Positions 1 through 7,885 of a stretch of 64,000 bases of DNA are shown piece after piece. The notes beneath the pieces were generated by a model. That model ran no database searches and had not been told where the DNA came from. It worked only from the letters and a program-made list of their open reading frames with translations. The position numbers were made by a program, and so were the translations under genes. Origin of the DNA: Lachnospiraceae bacterium (lineage in GTDB: Bacteria; Bacillota; Clostridia; Lachnospirales; Lachnospiraceae); the NCBI GenBank assembly GCA_017399445.1, contig JAFQCM010000105.1, forward strand, positions 1 to 64,000, in the 5' to 3' direction. Every line of letters begins with the position of its first letter. Within the stretch, counting starts at the first letter, position 1.

Positions 1-69
1 CCTTCGGTGTGGCAAAGTCCCATTAACGTGCTTTCCACTGCTTTGCAGCTACCTTAGCTGAACTGTTAC
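1..69. repeat. Partial copy of dispersed palindromic repeat (family 1)
   Basis: The stretch resembles the repeats at 1194-1340 and 13970-14133: it shares the core GGCAAAGTCCCATTAACGTG-like segment and ends with GCTGAACTGTTAC at 57-69. The left end lies outside the window, so its full length is unknown. Confidence 0.6.
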
Positions 70-160
70 AGTAGAAATTAATATTCTATCTGTACATTAC
101 AGTAGATTTTTGTTATAATCCATAGGAAAGTTAATCAAAAAAGATTCTAAGGAGGATTTT

Positions 161-886
161 ATGAGAAAGAAAAATCTTATTTTATGCGCAGGAATTTTAT
201 CTATGGCAATGTTAGGTGGATGTGGGAGCACAACTCCAGAAGAAAATAACACAGCTGTTACACAAGAAGTAGAAGAAACAACAGAAACAGAAGAAACAAC
301 AGAAACAGAAGAAACAACAGAAACAGAAGAAGCAACAGAAACAGAAGAAACAACAGAAGCAGAAGAAACAACAGGAGCAGAAGAAGCAACAGAAACAGAA
401 GAAGCAACAGAAACAGAAGAAGCAACAGAAACAGAAGAAGCAACAGAAGCAGAAGAAGTAACAGAAACAGAAGAAGCAACAGAAACAGAAGAAGCAACAG
501 AAGCAGAAGAAGTAACAGAAACAGAAGAAGCAACAGAAACACAGGAAACTGCTGAAACAGGTGTTGATTCTAATGCAGAATTTTCATCACTTATGACAGA
601 AATCTATGGAGTAAGTACTGATGCTGCAAGTGCAGAGGCGGTTGCAGAAAAATTCAAAAATTATGCATTTGCTAATGGTGCACCTAGTTCTTCCACGGTT
701 TTTGAAGCTATGGCAAACGATTGGTTTCAGACAATGGAAGAAACAGAAGGTAAAGATATCCGTTCTGAATTTAGTGGATGTTTTGAAACAGTAACTTCAA
801 CAGCACAAAAAATGGACGAGACTTTAGAATATGATTTGGCTTATACAAATGTAGTTAGTGGTATTTTTGCAGCTATTGGGGAATAA
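161..886 (+). CDS. Lipoprotein with acidic Thr/Glu tandem repeats
   Basis: This 241-residue protein has an N-terminal signal with a lipobox (LGGC, Cys21), so it is predicted to be lipidated and anchored outside the membrane. Residues about 40-130 are a low-complexity tract built from a six-residue unit close to ATETEE, encoded by an 18-bp tandem repeat. The C-terminal ~105 residues are a normal-composition domain that I do not recognise. A strong ribosome site (AAGGAGG) lies just upstream of the ATG. The acidic tract probably acts as an extended spacer or cell-wall stalk, which is inference. Function is unknown. The opposite strand reads as a long poly-Leu frame, a shadow of the repeat. Confidence 0.85.
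   Translation: MRKKNLILCAGILSMAMLGGCGSTTPEENNTAVTQEVEETTETEETTETEETTETEEATETEETTEAEETTGAEEATETEEATETEEATETEEATEAEEVTETEEATETEEATEAEEVTETEEATETQETAETGVDSNAEFSSLMTEIYGVSTDAASAEAVAEKFKNYAFANGAPSSSTVFEAMANDWFQTMEETEGKDIRSEFSGCFETVTSTAQKMDETLEYDLAYTNVVSGIFAAIGE
272..541 (+). repeat. 18-bp tandem repeat inside lipoprotein gene
   Basis: About fifteen imperfect copies of an 18-bp unit (close to GAAGCAACAGAAACAGAA) run through the gene. The unit length is a multiple of three, so copy-number changes keep the frame and only alter the acidic spacer length. Higher-order 36- to 60-bp repeats are also visible, as in the copies around 450 and 510. Confidence 0.9.
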
Positions 887-1193
887 TAGTGTTTTAGATT
901 ATTATATACACTGAATACGCAAATATTAAATCAATTCGGAGAAAGTTTCTCCTGATTCAAAAATTTTCTTTTATCTAAGCAAGAGTGCTACACCATGATA
1001 GCACTCTTGTACTCATTCATTATCCTATTTATCGTCTAACCATTCCTTCCACTTTTAGTAATTAGATTAACGAATGTTTTGCTACCCTTTTTACTACGCA
1101 CCATGTATGTACAAAAAACTGGAAATTTTCCTGCCATGCACAAGACATACAGATAGATTCTGGCACGATTGTGCTGAATTGTTATGCAAATTT
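887..1193. other. Intergenic region with one hairpin
   Basis: I see no gene here. A perfect 11-bp stem (CAAGAGTGCTA at 980-990, its complement at 999-1009) may be a terminator for the lipoprotein gene, but no strong T-run follows. The rest is AT-rich sequence without recognisable features. Confidence 0.4.
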
Positions 1194-1340
1194 GTAACAG
1201 TTCAGCCTACGCCATTCGCAAAGTCGCACTAACGTGCTTTCCGTTGCTCATATACAGGCGTTCCGCTCATGATATGTGATACAAGTGCATTTTATGCGAG
1301 CATAATGCACTTGTATCACATATCATGGCTGAACTGTTAC
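1194..1340. repeat. Dispersed palindromic repeat, full copy (family 1)
   Basis: The element is bounded by terminal inverted repeats GTAACAGTTCAGCC (1194-1207) and GGCTGAACTGTTAC (1327-1340). Inside are a segment shared with other copies (CGCAAAGTCGCACTAACGTG) and a perfect 24-bp inverted repeat (1268-1291 with 1304-1327) that would form a long hairpin. No coding capacity is seen. The structure resembles a miniature inverted-repeat element. It lies directly upstream of the chemotaxis receptor promoter. Confidence 0.8.
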
Positions 1341-1388
1341 CGAAATTGTGGAAAAATATCAAAAATAGTGGAAAAAATCAGATAAAAA

Positions 1389-1397
1389 TGGTATAAT
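1389..1397 (+). promoter_or_regulatory. Extended -10 promoter of the chemotaxis receptor gene
   Basis: TGGTATAAT is a perfect extended -10 element about 68 bp upstream of the likely start codon at 1465. No good -35 hexamer is seen, which is usual for extended -10 promoters. Confidence 0.5.
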
Positions 1398-1464
1398 TTT
1401 ACATGTTGCAAAACAGCAAACAGTGAAAAGTAAATATAATCTAACAGCGAATGGGGGAAACGAC

Positions 1465-2994
1465 ATGAACCAAAAAGAAAAAGAATGGGAAGGTACTGTA
1501 AGAAAGTATAGTGATGCAAGTGCCCGCAGAACCAAGGTTAACCAAACCGCATTAATTAGTATTACTATTATAGAAGTATTATTGATTTTTGCATTGTTTG
1601 TTCAGACCTTTGCAGTGGAAACAAGTTATGGGAAAATGGGGATTATTCCGTCAATCATATTATTGGTTGGAGTAGTAGTAAACTGGATAGCATACAAAAA
1701 AAACAGAGCTAGTGAAAAGCTGAAATATATTATTTTGGCAAGTATTGCTATTGGATGGGGATACATTATGATTACTGGAGAGAATGTAATGGTTACATTT
1801 TATATTTATCCAATTTTAATAGCAACTATCCTGTACCATGATAAAAAATTCGAAAAAACTACATTTTGGCTTGTAATAGTAATTGACATTTTACGTGTGA
1901 TTGTCTGGCAGTCTAAGAATCTTCTGTTTGGAGGCGATAATGTTGCATTTATCAGTTTGATTATCAATTTTGAGTTGGTAATCGTTGTTCATGTGGTTGC
2001 AAGACTTTCAGAACGCTTTACTTATGATATGACCCAGTTTGTAAGAGATGAACAGATAATGCAAAGTAAAATGGTAGAGGATATTCTACGAATTTCAGAT
2101 TCTGTAAAAGAAGAAGTGGCAGATACAGATACTCTGATTGAGAGTTTAAGGGAATCTTCGAATGTGGTTCACTCTTCCATGCAGGAAATTACAGAAAGAA
2201 CTCAGGAAACAGTTGAAAGTGTTCAGGAACAAAGTAAGATGACCGAAAAGATTAATAGTGCCATCAGCGAAACAGCAGAAAATGCGAAAATAATGGTAGA
2301 AGCAGCTACTGATTCAGCCCATATGATGGAACAAAGTATGGAGTCTATTCAAAATATTCAAAAAAGTGCAGAAGCGATTGGACAGACCAATTCTCATGTG
2401 GCAGAAACAATGGAAGAACTTCAAAAGAAGGCAAAAGAAGTACAACAGATTACAGAAGTTATTTTTACCATATCCAGTCAGACAAACTTGCTGGCATTAA
2501 ATGCATCTATTGAAAGTGCAAGAGCAGGAGAAGCAGGAAGAGGGTTTGCGGTAGTAGCAGATGAGATTAGAAAGTTATCAGAAGAAACCAGGCAGTCTAC
2601 CGAAAAGATTGCCGGAATCGTCCAGGAATTAGGACAACATGCTCAGGATGCTACAGAAATTGTAGCAAGTTCGATTGAGGCAATGAACAAACAAAATGAT
2701 ATGGTAGAAGCAGTTGCCGGTAACTTTGGAAATGTTCGTGATAATATTGATGTATTAACACAGCGTGTAGAAGACATTAATCAGAAGATTGAAAATCTTG
2801 TGGAATCCAATAATGGTATTATTGATAATATTCATCAGCTTTCTGCTTCCACAGAACAAGTATCAGCCAGTGCAGAGGAAGTAGAAGCACACAGCTCCAG
2901 AAACCAGATGGAAGCAGAAAAAGCAAAACAGTTATTAAGTGAAGTTGGAGAACTTGTAGAAGAGTTTGAAAAGTACAAAAATAAAGCTGAGTAG
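1465..2994 (+). CDS. Methyl-accepting chemotaxis protein
   Basis: The protein (509 residues) has about six N-terminal transmembrane segments (roughly residues 29-180) and no large extracellular sensor loop. A C-terminal cytoplasmic coiled-coil signalling domain carries the conserved hairpin tip [20 protein letters not shown], which in this family contacts CheA and CheW. It probably senses a signal within or near the membrane and controls the chemotaxis kinase. I chose ATG 1465 because a GGGGGAAA ribosome site lies eight bases upstream; an in-frame ATG at 1423 lacks one. No other chemotaxis or flagellar genes are adjacent, so it appears to be a stand-alone receptor. Confidence 0.93.
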   Translation: MNQKEKEWEGTVRKYSDASARRTKVNQTALISITIIEVLLIFALFVQTFAVETSYGKMGIIPSIILLVGVVVNWIAYKKNRASEKLKYIILASIAIGWGYIMITGENVMVTFYIYPILIATILYHDKKFEKTTFWLVIVIDILRVIVWQSKNLLFGGDNVAFISLIINFELVIVVHVVARLSERFTYDMTQFVRDEQIMQSKMVEDILRISDSVKEEVADTDTLIESLRESSNVVHSSMQEITERTQETVESVQEQSKMTEKINSAISETAENAKIMVEAATDSAHMMEQSMESIQNIQKSAEAIGQTNSHVAETMEELQKKAKEVQQITEVIFTISSQTNLLALNASIESARAGEAGRGFAVVADEIRKLSEETRQSTEKIAGIVQELGQHAQDATEIVASSIEAMNKQNDMVEAVAGNFGNVRDNIDVLTQRVEDINQKIENLVESNNGIIDNIHQLSASTEQVSASAEEVEAHSSRNQMEAEKAKQLLSEVGELVEEFEKYKNKAE

Positions 2995-3211
2995 TCAGTA
3001 ATAAACTAGAGAGAATAAGGTGTCATTGCGAAAAAGTAGGCAATGATACCTTATTTTGTGAAATAATATTACATGAAAGATGTGGAAAGCAGAGAAGGAA
3101 ATGAAGAAGAGATAGAAAAGATAAATGAGAAAAAGTATATAGTATATAAATGTAGTTTGTTAAATATAAAGTCTAATTTTACCAATATTATATGCTATTT
3201 TTTCCATGATA

Positions 3212-3240
3212 CGGCACAATGTTCTAAAATGTGCTAAAGT
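3212..3240 (+). promoter_or_regulatory. Promoter-like element shared with agr module B
   Basis: CGGCACAAT (3212-3220) and ATGTG-N-TA (3229-3236) occur with identical spacing at 26137-26162, upstream of agrD of module B. Read as a promoter, CGGCAC takes the -35 position, 17 bp from an extended -10 (TGC TAAAGT, ending at 3240). The gene start is 40 bp downstream. It is probably the target of a LytTR regulator, but that is inference. Confidence 0.5.
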
Positions 3241-3279
3241 TAAGAGTGGAAAACTCTTACAATCAGACAAGGAGAAAAT

Positions 3280-3714
3280 ATGAAGAGAATAAAAGAAATA
3301 GTAACATTAGCATTAGTTATATCTATCCTTTGTGGAAATGCAACTTGTGTGCAGGCAAGTGACAATGAAAAAAACATGAATACGGCAAGTACAACTTTGA
3401 CAACAAGTACATTAGGACCTTATGAATTTGGAAGTACATGGACAACATATTAATTGGGATTATTTTATGTTACATCTTCAACAACATTAACATTAGAAAT
3501 GCCTTCTAATAATGATAAGGATTTAGTACAGGGAACAATTTATTTTGTTCCGCTTAATGGTGGCACTTCTGTAAACTTGAGCTATGGAAATTATGCAACG
3601 GAAACCTATAATGTAAATTTATCTAGTGTTCCTGAAGGAGGATACATGATAAAAATTGGTGGTGTGGCCGTAGGAACATCAGATTATGCAAAAGTAACAT
3701 GTGCAATTAATTAA
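3280..3714 (+). pseudogene. Secreted protein gene interrupted by an in-frame stop (module A)
   Basis: The reading frame opens at ATG 3280 after a GGAGAAAAT ribosome site and encodes a signal peptide (hydrophobic core, then CVQAS cleavage region). It meets TAA at 3451-3453 after 57 residues. The same frame stays open to 3714 with plausible secreted beta-rich sequence, so a single nonsense change splits a protein of about 144 residues. A TTG directly after the stop could restart translation but has no ribosome site. Position upstream of agrD and under the shared promoter-like element suggests it was an effector or target of the Agr module. I do not recognise the family. A sequencing error is the main alternative. 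Confidence 0.6.
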
Positions 3715-3783
3715 TACAGTAGAGAGAGTAAGGGTTTTCCAGTTAATAAGTAATAAAAGAATGATAGCAAAGGGGGAAAATAA

Positions 3784-4797
3784 ATGAGTTATATAACCAA
3801 TAATATATCAAGAATGGAGCAAATAAATTATAGTAATTCTACATGGAAGAAAGAGAAAACCCAAGAAAAGTATTTAGAAAAAAAAGTATTAAATGAGAAT
3901 ATGGAAATGGTGAAGCAACAAAGCCAGAACAATCAGCAGGCAATGTTAGATGCTTATAAGGTAATGGGAGGAAATAAAGGCTGTATTTTAAATGAAAATC
4001 TGGAACAGAATATAGTCAGTCTTTTAGAACAAACTTCTGCAGTGAAAGACAAGGCGGAGAATGATAAATATATAGTATCTAAAGAGGGACAGAGTGATGA
4101 GTTTTGGAGCATATATAATAAAAATTCTGGCAAAAAAAGTTACTTTTATCCAGCTTATTCATCGGTACAAACAGATTTGAATACTGGTGAAAAATATATA
4201 ATATGGGCAATGTGGGGATATGTGGGAGATGCTGTAAAGATAGATGAGGAATTAGAAGAAGTATTACAAGAATTTATGGGTATTGAAGAAATAAAGGAAA
4301 GTTCCTTAAATGCAGGATATGAGATAAGAAAAGATGAATTTACAGGAATAGAAACTTTAATGCCTAAGGGAAATGTACTTCAAGGAATAAGTTTTATTGA
4401 AACTGATGAGCAAAGTGAAAGATTAGAGATGTTAGCCCAAAAATATTTAGAGGCATATCCCAATATAGTGAAGGATTTTGAGGGGGCAAAAACATATGCT
4501 ATGGCAGAGGTGCAAGGTCGATGTTGGTCTACTACCAATGGAATTCTTTTGCTTGGTGGAAATGCATTAATATATGAAGATGAAACAAATTCAAATAGAA
4601 ATTGGAGTATTCGGGTGGAAGAAGGATTTCAAGAAGGAAACCTTGATGTGCTTAAAATGATAACAGAAGCAATTGAAAGACAAGCTGCTAGTGGAAGTTT
4701 GGAAAAGTTAGAGAATTGGTTGGAAGTGTTTGAACAGAAAGAGGAAGAAAAAGGGAAAAATTGGTATAGCTATCGTTGGATTTCAAAAGAAAATTAA
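3784..4797 (+). CDS. Uncharacterised cytoplasmic protein in agr module A
   Basis: The 337-residue protein has a clear ribosome site (AAAGGGGGAAA) and no signal peptide or membrane segment. The N-terminal ~60 residues are polar, Asn/Gln/Lys-rich and probably helical. The middle is rich in aromatic residues (YFYPAYSS, WAMWGYVGDA). It sits between the broken secreted-protein gene and agrD and ends 21 bp before agrD, so it is probably cotranscribed with the signalling genes. I cannot assign a family. Confidence 0.75.
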   Translation: MSYITNNISRMEQINYSNSTWKKEKTQEKYLEKKVLNENMEMVKQQSQNNQQAMLDAYKVMGGNKGCILNENLEQNIVSLLEQTSAVKDKAENDKYIVSKEGQSDEFWSIYNKNSGKKSYFYPAYSSVQTDLNTGEKYIIWAMWGYVGDAVKIDEELEEVLQEFMGIEEIKESSLNAGYEIRKDEFTGIETLMPKGNVLQGISFIETDEQSERLEMLAQKYLEAYPNIVKDFEGAKTYAMAEVQGRCWSTTNGILLLGGNALIYEDETNSNRNWSIRVEEGFQEGNLDVLKMITEAIERQAASGSLEKLENWLEVFEQKEEEKGKNWYSYRWISKEN

Positions 4798-4818
4798 TAG
4801 ATATAGGAAGGTGAAAAA

Positions 4819-4971
4819 ATGAATTTAATAAAAAAAATAGAAAAAGCAATTGTAATTCTTGCTAAGAAAAAAGCGATTATTGAGGCAAATTCAGCATGTA
4901 CTTTATGGGGATATCAGCCTAAAGAACCAAAAGAAGTTGAAAAACTGTGCAGGTTTAAAAATGATAAATAA
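4819..4971 (+). CDS. agrD: AgrD-like autoinducing peptide precursor (module A)
   Basis: This 50-residue product follows an AGGAAGGTG ribosome site. It has the three-part AgrD layout: an amphipathic Lys/Ile-rich leader, a short core with a Cys (NSACTLWG), and a polar C-terminal tail YQPKEPKEVEK. In Staphylococcus AgrD the ring-forming Cys lies ten residues before the conserved Pro of the AgrB recognition tail, and the same distance is seen here. The likely signal is a five-residue thiolactone ring CTLWG with a short N-terminal tail, which is inference. It overlaps the start of the truncated agrB by 11 bp. With agrB broken, this precursor may no longer be processed unless another AgrB acts on it. 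Confidence 0.8.
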   Translation: MNLIKKIEKAIVILAKKKAIIEANSACTLWGYQPKEPKEVEKLCRFKNDK

Positions 4972-5155
4972 AATAGTGGAAAATTGTATTCGAGATAACA
5001 TTATACAAGATTCAGAAGTTGAAGTTATAAGATATGGTTTGAAAAGTCTTGTTAGCAATGCCTTAGGATTTATTTTGTTAGCGATTTTAGGAGCATATTT
5101 TGGAAATGTCATAGAAGGAATTATCTTATGGATATATATAAAAATTAAAATATGA
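4961..5155 (+). pseudogene. agrB: Truncated AgrB-like peptide processing protein (module A)
   Basis: The frame starts at ATG 4961, overlapping agrD, and resembles the N-terminal third of AgrB: a polar helix (residues 1-25), then a transmembrane stretch around LGFILLAILGAYFGNVIEGIIL. It ends after 64 residues, against about 190 for the intact copies at 26334 and 50908. It lacks both the His and the Cys of the cysteine protease site. The last residues (IYIKIKI) may be the original C-terminus joined by an internal deletion, which is inference. It is probably inactive. Confidence 0.7.
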
Positions 5156-5188
5156 TGGCATCAGCATAAATTAGAAATGAGGGAGTTT

Positions 5189-5893
5189 ATGTGGAACATT
5201 GGAATATGTGATGATGGGGTAAATACCTGTTCAGATATAGAAACTATGATTTTGGACTTTAGTGAAAGGTCAAGAGAAAAAGTTTGTGTAGAAATATGGT
5301 ATACTGGAGAGGCATTGTGTGAATATTTGACAAAGGGAAACAATCTGGATATTTTGTTTTTGGATATTGAACTTTGGAAAATGTCTGGTATTCAGGTTGG
5401 GAATTTTATTCGCAATCAGTTGGAAGACAGGGGAATGCAAATTATCTATATTTCAGGAAAACAATCTTATGCACCACAATTATTCAAAACACAACCGATG
5501 GATTTTTTGGTAAAACCTATTACACAAATCCAAATAGATGAGATTTTTCAATTAGCCGAAAAAATGCCTGCAAGAGGAAGACAAAAATTTGAATTTCAAG
5601 TAGGAAAAGAGTATTATTACGTACCACTTTCTGATATTTTTTACTTTAACAGTGATGGGAAAAAGATTACTTTGAAAACAAGAAGAGAAAAGTGGGTTTT
5701 TTATGGGAAATTAAAAGAGATTCTTGAAAAGTTACCAGAAAATTTCATGTTGATTCATCAGTCTTTTATCATCAATAGAGCTCATGTTTTTTTGTATGCT
5801 TATGAGATGGTTGAGATGGAAGATGGGACAAAAATAAATATTAGCAAAGCAAACCGGAAAAAAATTCGTCAGAAAATTTTAGAGAAAGGCTAG
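5189..5893 (+). CDS. LytTR response regulator (AgrA-like, module A)
   Basis: The protein has an N-terminal receiver (residues 1-~120) with acidic pocket CDDG and phospho-acceptor Asp59 in LFLDIE, and the receiver Lys in FLVKPI. A C-terminal LytTR DNA-binding domain (about 135-234) contains the typical IHQSFIINRAHV segment. It would be phosphorylated by the downstream kinase and activate target promoters. ATG 5189 places the conserved NIGICDD motif at the start; a GGGAG lies close upstream. ATG 5177 is an alternative. The kinase gene follows after 4 bp. It appears intact although both neighbours are damaged. Confidence 0.85.
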   Translation: MWNIGICDDGVNTCSDIETMILDFSERSREKVCVEIWYTGEALCEYLTKGNNLDILFLDIELWKMSGIQVGNFIRNQLEDRGMQIIYISGKQSYAPQLFKTQPMDFLVKPITQIQIDEIFQLAEKMPARGRQKFEFQVGKEYYYVPLSDIFYFNSDGKKITLKTRREKWVFYGKLKEILEKLPENFMLIHQSFIINRAHVFLYAYEMVEMEDGTKINISKANRKKIRQKILEKG

Positions 5894-5897
5894 AACA

Positions 5898-7139
5898 ATG
5901 TTAAATACTTTTTTGTGTTGTGTCACTAATTTGTTTCGATTTTATATTGTTGGAATCTTTGTGAGAAATTTTTTCAAAGAGACCATTGTGGGAAGAAAGT
6001 TGGAAATTCTTACGTATTCTTTGGTTTATATTATAAATACAGGATTGTATCTTGTGTTTCACCAACCATGGGTGAATTTCACTACCAGTATAGTAGGAAT
6101 TTTTGGTATCACATTACTTTATTCCAGAAAATACAGGATGAACATATTTGTTACAGTATCAATATATTTGGTCAATATGGTTTGTGACACAACAGCAGTT
6201 TTTTTATTTGTGAATTATCAGGCAGGCAAAGAATTTAATCAAATGTGCGAAGTGTTGACTATTTTATTATTTTTCCTTTGTGTTGCAATAGTGGATAAAA
6301 TTATTGAAGTAAAAGAATGTCAGGAAGAAAGAAAAAGTGCGTTTTTCATTTTAGTACCTGTGATTAGTATTAGTATCTTACTATTTCTAGCTTTTAGTCA
6401 GGAGCTATCAAAAACTAATCTAGTTATAGTAGAAATAGGGATACTAATAATTAATTTTTTGATGTTTTATCTGTATAATGAGCTAGTGAAATACTATCAG
6501 ACAAAGTGTGAAAATGAAATACTTTCACAACAAGTTTTAAATTATTCCAATCAAATAGACCAAATTTTAACCTCTGAACAAAGTATAAAATCTTTAAGGC
6601 ATGATATGAAACATCATATGAATGAGTTAAAGATATTAGCTAGAAAAGGAGATACTTCAGGTATAGAAAGTTATATTGATGATATGACAGAGTATATAAA
6701 AAACCCTGACGAAATTATAGCATCGGGTAATCAAGAAATTGATAGTGTATTGAATTATATGTTAAAAAAGGCAAAACAGAAATTGAAAGAGGTAAAAATA
6801 GATATAAAGATACCGGAAAAAATGAGCCATTCTTTTGATATAAATATAATATTTGGCAATTTGTTGGAGAATGCCATAGAAGCATCAGAAAAAACCGAAG
6901 AAAAAAAATTGTACATATCCGCTTATCTAAAACAAGGTGTATTTAAAGTGGAAGTACATAACAGTTGTCAGGGGAAAATAAAAAAAGGAATACAAGGCTA
7001 TCTCTCTACAAAGAGAGATAGTAATAATCATGGAAATGGTCTAAAAAGCGTAAAAAAAATTGTAGAAAAATACAACGGAATTATTAGTATGGAACAATTA
7101 GTATGGAACAAAAGGAAAGAACATTTTATACAAAATTAA
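5898..7139 (+). CDS. AgrC-like sensor kinase with frameshifted C-terminus (module A)
   Basis: The protein has about six N-terminal membrane segments (residues 1-~205), a dimerisation/phospho-acceptor helix with LRHDMKHHMN, and a GHKL ATPase domain with N-box GNLLENAIEAS and G-box HGNGLKSVKKIVEKYNG. It would sense the autoinducing peptide and phosphorylate the regulator at 5189. A perfect 14-bp tandem duplication (7083-7096 and 7097-7110) shifts the frame near the end. Removing one copy restores a typical GHKL ending (SMEQKERTFYTKLILYINP) that stops at 7159. The last ~17 residues, the final ATPase beta strand, are therefore replaced, so activity may be lost. Confidence 0.85.
   Translation: MLNTFLCCVTNLFRFYIVGIFVRNFFKETIVGRKLEILTYSLVYIINTGLYLVFHQPWVNFTTSIVGIFGITLLYSRKYRMNIFVTVSIYLVNMVCDTTAVFLFVNYQAGKEFNQMCEVLTILLFFLCVAIVDKIIEVKECQEERKSAFFILVPVISISILLFLAFSQELSKTNLVIVEIGILIINFLMFYLYNELVKYYQTKCENEILSQQVLNYSNQIDQILTSEQSIKSLRHDMKHHMNELKILARKGDTSGIESYIDDMTEYIKNPDEIIASGNQEIDSVLNYMLKKAKQKLKEVKIDIKIPEKMSHSFDINIIFGNLLENAIEASEKTEEKKLYISAYLKQGVFKVEVHNSCQGKIKKGIQGYLSTKRDSNNHGNGLKSVKKIVEKYNGIISMEQLVWNKRKEHFIQN
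7083..7110 (+). repeat. 14-bp perfect tandem duplication in kinase gene
   Basis: ATTAGTATGGAACA occurs twice head to tail. Fourteen is not a multiple of three, so the duplication shifts the kinase C-terminus out of frame. Such duplications can revert by slippage or recombination. Confidence 0.9.
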
Positions 7140-7189
7140 TACTATATATAAATCCATAACATTTTTTGTTTTAGAATTTAGAAAAACAG

Positions 7190-7272
7190 CCGAGAGCCTT
7201 AGTCGCAGTTAATAGTTAGTTCATCGCAGCGTTGTCCCTGTCTTTGAAGGCAGTCCTGGTGCCGGTTCTCGG
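7190..7272. repeat. Dispersed repeat, family 2
   Basis: The segment begins CCGAGAGCCTTAGTCGCAG and ends GGTTCTCGG, so its ends can pair as a stem. Its middle (TTAATAGTTAGTTC, CGCAGCGTTGTC) reappears in both orientations at 18571-18675. It has no coding capacity and fills most of the gap between the module A kinase and the threonine operon. Confidence 0.6.
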
Positions 7273-7436
7273 CATCCGTATATCCAATGCTTTTCCGCAT
7301 AAATGAAAATAGTTGTTGCCAATCCTTCCCAATTGTGCTAATATCTTTCTAGTGAAAACAAGTGTTTTCCTCAAACAAACATGCAAGCTCAGCAGGAAGA
7401 TATTCTTGCCAATTAAACGTTTAGGAGATAAGGAAG

Positions 7437-7880
7437 ATGGCAGAAGTAAATAAGTATTTTGTCGTTAAACAAAAAGCAGTTCCAGAAGTTCTTCTAAAGG
7501 TCGTGGAGGCCAAACGACTTCTCGAATCAGAGAAGGCAATCACCATTCAGGAAGCAACGGATCGGGTTGGAATCAGCAGAAGTTCATTTTATAAATATAA
7601 AGATGATATTTTTCCTTTTCATGAAAATGTCAAGGGAAGAACCATTACTATGGTACTTCAGTTAGATGATGAGCCGGGACTTTTGTCAGATGTATTAAAA
7701 ATAGTGGCGGAATATCATGCCAATATTCTTACCATTCATCAAAGTATTCCTGTGAACGGAGTTGCAACTTTAACCTTAAGTGTTGAGGTCTTACCATCTA
7801 CGGATGATATTTCGCAGATGATAGAAGAAATGGAAAATCCAAAAGGAATCCATTCCATAAAAATATTAGCCAGGGAGTGA
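7437..7880 (+). CDS. ACT domain protein (PheB/UPF0735 type)
   Basis: The 147-residue protein has an N-terminal helix-turn-helix-like half (AITIQEATDRVGISRSSFYKYK) and a C-terminal ACT domain (residues about 70-145) with the motif DEPGLLSDVLKIVAE. ACT domains bind amino acids. This family is typically encoded just before homoserine dehydrogenase, as here, and is thought to sense amino acids and regulate that pathway. The hom start lies 6 bp after the stop, indicating one operon. A ribosome site (TTAGGAGATAAGG) precedes the ATG. Confidence 0.9.
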   Translation: MAEVNKYFVVKQKAVPEVLLKVVEAKRLLESEKAITIQEATDRVGISRSSFYKYKDDIFPFHENVKGRTITMVLQLDDEPGLLSDVLKIVAEYHANILTIHQSIPVNGVATLTLSVEVLPSTDDISQMIEEMENPKGIHSIKILARE

Positions 7881-7885
7881 AAGAA

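Noticed and set aside
258-542. Minus-strand poly-Leu frame
   Set aside because: It is the complement of the 18-bp tandem repeat in the lipoprotein gene; no ribosome site and extreme composition.
1268-1327. Ordinary intrinsic terminator
   Set aside because: The 24-bp arms lack a T-run and lie inside a repeated element found in several intergenic regions.
1194-1340. CRISPR-like repeat
   Set aside because: The copies are far apart between genes, have terminal inverted repeats and long hairpins, and show no regular spacers.
3454-3714. Separate 86-residue gene starting at TTG
   Set aside because: It is in frame with the signal-peptide frame from 3280, begins right after the stop and has no ribosome site, so it is the downstream part of an interrupted gene.
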